From positions 132,337 to 196,336 of the forward strand of contig NW_003207820.1 of assembly GCF_000006405.1 (NCBI RefSeq): 64,000 bases of DNA, read 5' to 3'. Each line of letters starts with the position of its first letter. Position 1 is the first letter of the stretch. Positions 57,968 through 64,000 of the stretch are shown here, one piece after another. Source of the stretch: Perkinsus marinus ATCC 50983 (taxonomy: Eukaryota; Perkinsozoa; Perkinsida; Perkinsidae). A program made the position numbers and the translations under genes. Under the pieces are notes generated by a model that worked only from the letters and a program-made list of their open reading frames with translations, ran no database searches and was not told where the DNA came from.

Positions 57968-59761
57968 ATGCTACTCATGGCCATCGACTCGCTCCAGCGG
58001 CAGCTTGGTGAGGTCAGGCGAAGACTGGATACGCTGGATTCGGGGTTGGATGGGTTGAAACGTAATCGAGGGGGTCCTTTTGGGATCTGTTGGATAGTAT
58101 TCTTTGATGCATACAGTGGAGATGGGCAGAATTACCTCACGGACCGTTACGGCTCACTCTCCTCCCCCAACGATCGAGTTGTCTCTGCAATATTCGTATA
58201 CCATTCCTTTGTATAATCGTCTTAATATAGATGGGCAGAGTTACGTTACGGATCGTTACGGCTCACTCTCCTTCCCTAACGATCGAGTTGTCTTTGCAGT
58301 ATTCGTATACCATTCCATTGTATAATCGTCTTACTATAGATGAGCTGAATTACGTTACGGCTCGTTACGGCTCGCTCTTACGGTTACGACTCAATCACCG
58401 TATCGTAAAATGACGGCTCCATAACGGGTCTTACGGAGATGCTGAGGACAAAACGAGGACTGATCATTCAAGTCGCCTAAATCTACTTCATGTGAATGCG
58501 CATGCGTAGACGAGACCGGCTCGGCAGTCTCGGGCCAGCCTGGGAGTAAGACGGACAGAATTTGAAACGGAGACGAGTGGTGAATGCGAGACGAAACGTT
58601 ACTTTCTCAGCGGTTCGGTTGAATCCGAGCCACCAGTAATGAGTTTAACAATTATTTGAGCTATGGTAGAGTGCCTTACAGCGAGTGTTCCACCACAATT
58701 CCGAAAAGGCAGTTCAGCGCCAACCGTAAAGTCGTAACCGTAAACTGCTTACGCTATGCACACGGTAACGGGAACCGTAAAAAACCGTAAGAGGCCCATC
58801 TATAGCCTGGAGGTGCGGGCTAGGCGGTAGTGGGGAGAGGAGATGCGATGAATTTAAGAGTAATGGGCGCCCGAGCAAGCAGTTTCATAATCTATCACAT
58901 CGGATGATTCATGGTAGGTAAGGTCGAGGAGGCTGAGGTGATGACCGAAAGCACACTGGTTGAACCGGAGCCAGCCGCGCAGTCGGAGCTGCTCGAGGAG
59001 TCGACGATCTCGATGGAAGTTCCCCTCAAGAAGCGGCGAGGAAGAGGAAGGAAGTCTGGTGGAGTGATGGGAGGTGGTATTTCGATTTCTCGCAGTTTTT
59101 GGTTTTTCCGCGAGTGATTTCACACTCGTAATGGAAGGGTGTTCGCGGCACAGTTTAGGATAGTGTCACCTAGGCAGCGCTGTGTTGTAGGGTATGGCAA
59201 CCGTAGGGTATCGTGGACCACGCTGTACTTAATATTGTATATATGTGTGTATATACACAGGCGTATGGCGGACTCGGCTTTTCATCCTCAGACGAGTTGC
59301 TGAGAGTCTGCAAGTTGATGATGTTACCTACCAACAGAGAGCCTGAATCGGATTTCGCTGAGGTGTGGCTGAGTCGAAGTGTATACAGGTGCTTCTTCGA
59401 CCATCCATGCTTCCGTAAGATGGCAGAGGGTGCATTGTGGGACTTTCAAGTGAGAGACCGCTCGACGGGGGAACGATTCAATGTGGAGCAGAATGAACGG
59501 ATAGGAGACATCATTCGCTCCGTGGAGGACCCTGAGGTCATTGCGATAGAGCGGACAGAGGCTGCTGTGGAACGCGATGAATCTCATGAATCTGATAGTT
59601 GGACGGACGGGACTAGATCTGTGGACCCGGGAGATGGTGGCAACACTGGAGGGGAGGTGGTTCCCTGTATCGTCCTAGATGGAAGCTCGGAGGGCTCTGT
59701 GGCGGAAGAGTATGGGGACGACCCTCTTCCTCCGGGTGTCTTAGATTACTCCGAGAGCTGA
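57968..59761 (+). CDS. Novel-family protein 2, same three-exon plan
   Basis: Exons: 57968-58061 (coiled coil, IDSLQRQLGEVRRRLDTLDS), 58918-59063 (acidic then basic, VPLKKRRGRGRKSGG) and 59261-59761 (LRVCKLMMLPTNREPESDF; EVWLSRSVYRCFFDHPCF; LWDFQVRDRSTGERFNV; RIGDIIRSVEDPEV, then an acidic tail), giving about 246 aa. The order of parts is the same as in 56718-57497, and the C-terminal domains align over about 85 residues, so the two are tandem paralogues. The GRGRK stretch resembles an AT-hook core. Intron 1 is 856 nt, far longer than neighbouring introns, because it carries the repeat element at 58121-58805. Confidence 0.6.
58121..58805. mobile_element. Foldback-like repeat element in an intron
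   Basis: The left part holds about 2.5 direct copies of a 109-bp unit (58121, 58230, 58339), each starting GATGGGCAGA/GATGAGCTGA and rich in CGTTACGG. The right end (about 58715-58805) carries the same motifs inverted (repeated CCGTAA and terminal GCCCATCTATAG, the complement of TATAGATGGGC at 58226-58236). The core has no open frame of note. This layout, internal subterminal repeats in opposite orientation at the two ends, is that of foldback or non-autonomous DNA transposons. No target duplication could be fixed. Confidence 0.6.
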
Positions 59762-60715
59762 AGGATGAGGTTGAAAATGCTCATAAGACTTCTGGCAGTC
59801 TGGGGTGGGGGACTTCGGTGTTGCGAAGTCCGCTAGGTTATATTTTCCGATCTAATGGAGGTGATTTCGAGTGAAGGTGTTATTTGACTTGTTACTCTAA
59901 CAGTTTTTGGTTGAACCAGAGCTGCTGTCGGATGGGTTATTCTGCAGCTGTTTTATCTGATAGCCGTTCTCCTATGACTCTATCTGTACTGCTCTCCACG
60001 AGCTGCGTCGAGTCTCGGATGCAGCCAGCGGCTGCCCTGCATGGACGGTCTGGCCTGGCTTCGCTGTGGCCGCTACTATTTAGTGCATCTCCCGAGACTT
60101 GCGTGTACATCAGGGCGTCAGAAGGCTTTCCTTACACGACGATGAGGACTGAATACAGGGCCCTAGGCACCACCTTCACCCAAGTGTTGTCTTTTTTTTA
60201 GTCAGAATCTGCTAGACGAACTCATCATTCGGTCACCCCATTTTCGATGCCATTATCCCATCATCTGCAGCGGCTGCAAGGATCTCGCCCGAGAAGACGT
60301 CTGTGATCTATACGGCTCTTACTGGGGCTCTTCTACATTGTGTGCCTCTTGGTAGCCATCTTCCTCAATGGTTACAAGCTACCTCTACCCACCGTAGGGC
60401 AAGTGGATCAAGCCCTACATGCTGTAGGTCGCGTCTGAGCAGGAGAAATAGTCCCGAACTCGCCTTGTGTATCGATGCGAATGATGTAGCTATTCACTAT
60501 GCCGTCGGAAGAGTTCTTACGAGTAGTTGAAATGATGGTAAAGTAAGCTGCACTGTTGCTCCGACCGGCTAGGCAGATCTGTCCAGGGAGGAGACGTCCG
60601 GGTAGTAGGTGTTGAAGAAGACGGCAGAGTTTGAGTTCTCTTCGCTGGTGCCTGCAGCTCATGCTCTCTCTCGGATACCAGTTTAGTAAACTGAGTTTAC
60701 TTTGTACGGTTAAGA
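59762..60715 (+). CDS. Possible small membrane protein, structure unresolved
   Basis: Plus-strand blocks with a coding look: about 60075-60180 (YIRASEGFPYTTMRTEYRAL), 60203-60298 (LLDELIIRSPHFRCHYPIIC with C-x-x-C in ICSGCKDL) and about 60318-60420 (LLLGLFYIVCLLVAIFLNGY, a clear membrane helix). Junctions are not all settled and no family is recognised. Confidence 0.3.
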
Positions 60716-61603
60716 ATGGATTCAGAGACCAGGAGCTTGTTGTTGGAGTGGATGCCTCACGCAGGCCTTTGGGATGCTCTTTCTAGCAAATTCCCTGCTC
60801 TTACTCCAGTAGAGACTGTATTAGCAGTGGATGCTGCTGCTGCGGAGTTTGGGCATCTCACTCTAGTTGAACAGTTCGACAGTTCTATACGAGAAATCAG
60901 AGCTGCTGAGATAGAGAACATTGGGTGGCTGAGTCCACTAGAGTTGGCAGTGTTTAGTCGTGATGGTTTGAGTTATTTCTCCACCACATTTTCCGGTGCT
61001 TGTTTTGTCGCAGGTCGAGTCAATGAGTCCTTCCAGAATGGTGTCGGCGTTGACTCGCCCTACCGGGGTCGTACCGATCCTCAATGATGCGGCCCAGGGT
61101 AGAAGGGCCGCACAGCGACAACCAGGTCGGCAGGTCGGAAGTCGACATGCAAGTGCATAGGGAAAGAAGTATATTGGACTGATGTTAGCATTGTTCTCAA
61201 TATCGTGATACTGAGCTGCGTTGGAAGTGTGATGAACTCGATGTGGGGGGATCTCGGCTGTTGTAAGGCTGTAGTGGAGAGGACGGGATCTTCTCTCTTG
61301 AATGTGGGTGTGGTTAGCTCACGACTTCGCTTACGACGGGCTATCGTAGAGTGTGGCAGGGAGTATCTTAGGAAGGTTGTACTTTCTCGCATGGCTGGTG
61401 AGGCAGTGTCACCAACTGACTCGAGCGAGAGAGTGAGCGAGGAGAGCTCTTCGCCATCAGTACCAGGTGAGGGTCTACTCGCTGTACCGCTGGGTCTTTT
61501 AGTACGTTCTGAAGTTGATGCTGCTGAGCGGTACAGTACTCATTCTGTGATGGCTCTCCTCGAGGCCTGTGTATGGTCCTCCTCTACAACCTCTTGTGAT
61601 TGA
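60716..61603 (+). CDS. Hypothetical protein, two or more exons
   Basis: The first frame starts at ATG 60716 (MDSETRSLLLEWMPHAGLWD) and is helical and acidic. The second block at about 61231-61603 (MNSMWGDLGCCKAVVERTG; RLRRAIVECGREYLRKVV) ends at TGA 61601-61603. They may be joined by an intron around 61015-61200. No family is recognised. The gene precedes the SNF2 gene in the same orientation and might be part of it. Confidence 0.35.
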
Positions 61604-61714
61604 ATGTGTGTCTCTGGGTTTATCTTGACAAGCCTCGATGGTGGTCCAAAGCATAGCCCCTTTGACTCAGCCATTCTCTGTGCCGACTGGTGGAACGGAT
61701 CTCTTTGCTCTTAG

Positions 61715-64000
61715 AAGTGGACGACTCAGTGACGCCCGACTCCATCGGAGGTCTAGATGGGATTGGTAAACAAGTATCGCAGTGGGAGTTGGAGATGGAG
61801 GCTGAGAGGGAGGTGGAGGAAGCTCTAGAGAAGCAGAAGAAGAAGGAGCGTGGTATACGAGGAAGTGAGCTCTCTTGCGCTCGATCTCGGCGATGGATGG
61901 TATCGTGCCTAGAGAAGTCTTCATCGAGCTCCGACTCGAAGCTTCGAAATCTGCGCTCGAAGTTTGGTCTGGAGCCCAGCCCGGCAGCTACCCCGAGTGA
62001 GGAGGACTCTCCCGGTAGTAGTAGCAGCGGATCGGACCTCGAAATTGAGGATGTCGCCGAGTCCAAGCCGGTGAAAAAGGAGCTCTTCCACGGTATTCCT
62101 AGCGCGGCTGAGGTGAGGGATCATTCGGAGTGTCCGCCCTACTGATCGCACTTAGAATATCCCTGCGGCCACATCATCGTCATCGGATACTCCGCATCGC
62201 GTATTGCTCACTGGCCGCTCGTTGGTCCCAGGGCTGGGCGGCGTCAACCGCAAGCGACTGGTAGGAGGGACAGCATTGATTCTAGCCGTGCACTCCTCGT
62301 AGAAGGGGTCCTCGACGGGCTCTCTTTCCCCATCTAAGAGGCGCCGAAAGGCCCTATCGAGGAGACAGAAAGGAACGCTGCAGCTGGGATTGCATGGTGG
62401 AGAGGATACTGTTGAAATTAAGGATGGAGGCGAAAAACGTGTACGTCCAGCAGTGGAGCTCATCGATTCACCGGTCTTCATTTCAGGCCGTTGTCTCTCC
62501 CGCTGATCGGCGGTGGCCTCAGTTCGAGTGTCCCTTCGCGATTTGGGATAAGCTGTAGTTCGATCGGGCATTATTTCGAGCATCCGGTATTCTTCCATGG
62601 TAGGTTCCCTTTTCAGAAAGAGGGAGTGAAGTTCCTGTGGAATCGGTGGAGAGAGGGGTCGGGCGCCTTGCTGGCCGACGAGATGGGACTGGGCAAGACG
62701 GTGAGGCGTCTCTGAGATGACTGTGGAACATTCTCCTTGAGTAGATACAAACTACAGCGTTCCTCATTAGTCTCCATGTTTCGGGTATTTTGAGATCGAC
62801 GCTGGCCCGAAGTGATTTCAAGGGGGTCCTTATAGGCGTCATTGTAGTGGCAGGTACGCATGCGGGAGTAGGAGGCGACACGAGTTGTGGTGGTGTCTTG
62901 ATCATCTGCCCAGCAACACTCGTCCAACAGTGGGAACAGGAGATCCTCTCTTGGGGAGGAGGTGGGTGTCTCGGCCTCCTTGTTGGTGATGTATCTGGCA
63001 ATTCAGTTGACTGTGGTCTACGCATAACGGGCTGGACGAGCGGATCGACAGTCGAAGAGAAGAGAGAGGCCGCTGAGGAGATGAGTGAGTGCTAGTCTGA
63101 CGCGCATTCGTGCAGTAAAACCGCGGTCGTTTTTCCACCAGGTGAATGTAGTGGGATTCTTGTGGTTTCTTTTGAAGCCTATCGCCGATACTGTGGAGAT
63201 ATCCTCTTTGAATATGTCTGGAGTGTCTGTGTGCTCGACGAAGCGCAGAAGATTCGGAACCCTGACAGTGGCATCACTCAGCGAGTGAAAAGGATGAACA
63301 CTGTGAGAGGATATATTCCGGTTTGGAGCTGTGGAAATTCGGTGGTCGTCAGCCCCATCGTATTGCACTGAGTGGATCACCGATACAGAACTCCCTACGA
63401 GAGTTGTGGTCGATCTGTGACTTTGTCGCGCCTGGGAGGCTGGGTTCCCTCCCAACCTTTGAAGAGGAGTTGGCCACCCCAATTGAGAGGGGTACGTCCG
63501 CCTCGGATGCCCCTCAAGCGATCATCGTGGATCACAGGCACTCGGCCCAATGCGAGCCCAACAGCTACGACTGCAGCCTATCGATGTGCCGTGGTTGTCA
63601 GGGACCTTACCATGCCCCTCATTCTTAGGCGGCTCAAAGCCGACGTGCAGGACATCCTCGCCTTACCGCGGAAGAGTGAGCAGGTGAGCTCATTAGTCGC
63701 CGCTCCACCACTCAAAGGCTCGTCGTAGGTGTTATTCTGCCACCTAGCTCCAGAGCAATTCGAGGTGTACTGTGAGGTCCTCAGTAATGTGCGTTGCACC
63801 ACGGGCTCCTCCATCCAACGCCGCTACGGTCACAGCCGGAATGAGCGTAGGCACTGCTGGATCTCGCCTTTGAGATGCCTCCTCTGTCAGGAGGCAAAAC
63901 CACCCTTCCTCCGGAGTCGCTGTTCTACCTTGGTATTCTTCGGAGGATATGTAACCATCCAGACATGCTACTCTATCCTGGTGTGCAAGCTGATGGGGGT
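61715..64000 (+). CDS. SNF2-family ATPase, CSB/ERCC6 (Rad26)-like, 3' truncated by the window
   Basis: Starting near 61715 there is an acidic/Ser-rich N-terminal region (EREVEEALEKQKKKERG; LRNLRSKFGLEPSPAATPSE). The ATPase follows over several exons: PFQKEGVKFLWNRW, LADEMGLGKT (Walker A), LIICPATLVQQWEQEI, VCVLDEAQKIRNPDSGIT (motif II, DEAQ), RIALSGSPIQNSLRELW, FVAPGRLGSLPTFEEE, LILRRLKADVQDILALP, and then FCHLAPEQFEVYCEVL near the right edge. ERCC6/CSB acts in transcription-coupled repair and chromatin remodelling. The helicase C-terminal half lies outside the window. The 5' end is not fixed. Confidence 0.82.

Overview
The window is eukaryotic nuclear DNA from a gene-dense, intron-rich protist. 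Nearly every gene is cut by short GT-AG introns (34 to about 280 nt) that can be placed by reading-frame phase. The gene set points to an alveolate, most likely a Perkinsus species. It has a plant-type FAE1 3-ketoacyl-CoA synthase (described from Perkinsus marinus), an iron/manganese superoxide dismutase with a secretory leader, SHIPPO-repeat and MORN-repeat proteins typical of flagellate alveolates, and secreted PI-PLC-X-like proteins. The species is an inference; no rRNA or spliced-leader gene was found to confirm it.

Layout. 1-2.1 kb: 3' end of a remarkable fusion of fumarate reductase flavoprotein, three cytochrome b5 domains and a diheme membrane cytochrome b. 3.0-4.1 kb: CtlX-type amidinotransferase-like gene, followed by a 43-bp minisatellite. 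5.0-6.7 kb: 13-exon EF-hand (CREC/calumenin-like) gene. 7.5-8.9 kb: charged protein of unknown function. 9.7-12.2 kb: SHIPPO-repeat protein. 12.3-13.5 kb: bZIP factor with an apparent +1 frameshift. 13.7-15.9 kb: two tandem PI-PLC-X proteins. 16.1-18.3 kb: phosphoglucomutase with two apparent frame breaks. 18.8-21.4 kb: SET-domain protein and TPR-like protein. 21.5-22.8 kb: HAD-family pseudo-hydrolase. 23.3-26.0 kb: PAM2-motif protein. 27-30 kb: unknown gene, LOTUS mini-protein, GcvR-like ACT protein. 31.1-31.9 kb: MORN protein. Two tRNA-Thr genes lie antisense inside introns of the ACT and MORN genes. 32.9-34.6 kb: WD40 protein. 34.8-38.9 kb: large unidentified gene(s). 40.5-42.5 kb: MATE transporter. 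43.2-44.4 kb: SOD. 44.7-50.4 kb: tandem pair of three-RRM proteins sharing a near-identical central tract. 50.9-52.6 kb: FAE1-type KCS. 53.8-56.0 kb: NOP58. 56.7-59.8 kb: two members of an unrecognised three-exon protein family, one carrying a foldback-like repeat element in its intron. 61.7-64 kb: CSB/ERCC6-like SNF2 ATPase running off the edge.

The genes do not form one pathway; they look like an ordinary eukaryotic neighbourhood with local tandem duplications (PLC pair, RRM pair, novel-family pair). The most unusual points are the fumarate reductase fusion, the paired antisense intronic tRNA-Thr genes, long near-perfect hairpins in introns and intergenic DNA, the gene-conversion tract, and single-base frame breaks in otherwise conserved genes. 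Exon models were built by eye from splice-site phase and family similarity; starts are less certain than internal exons.
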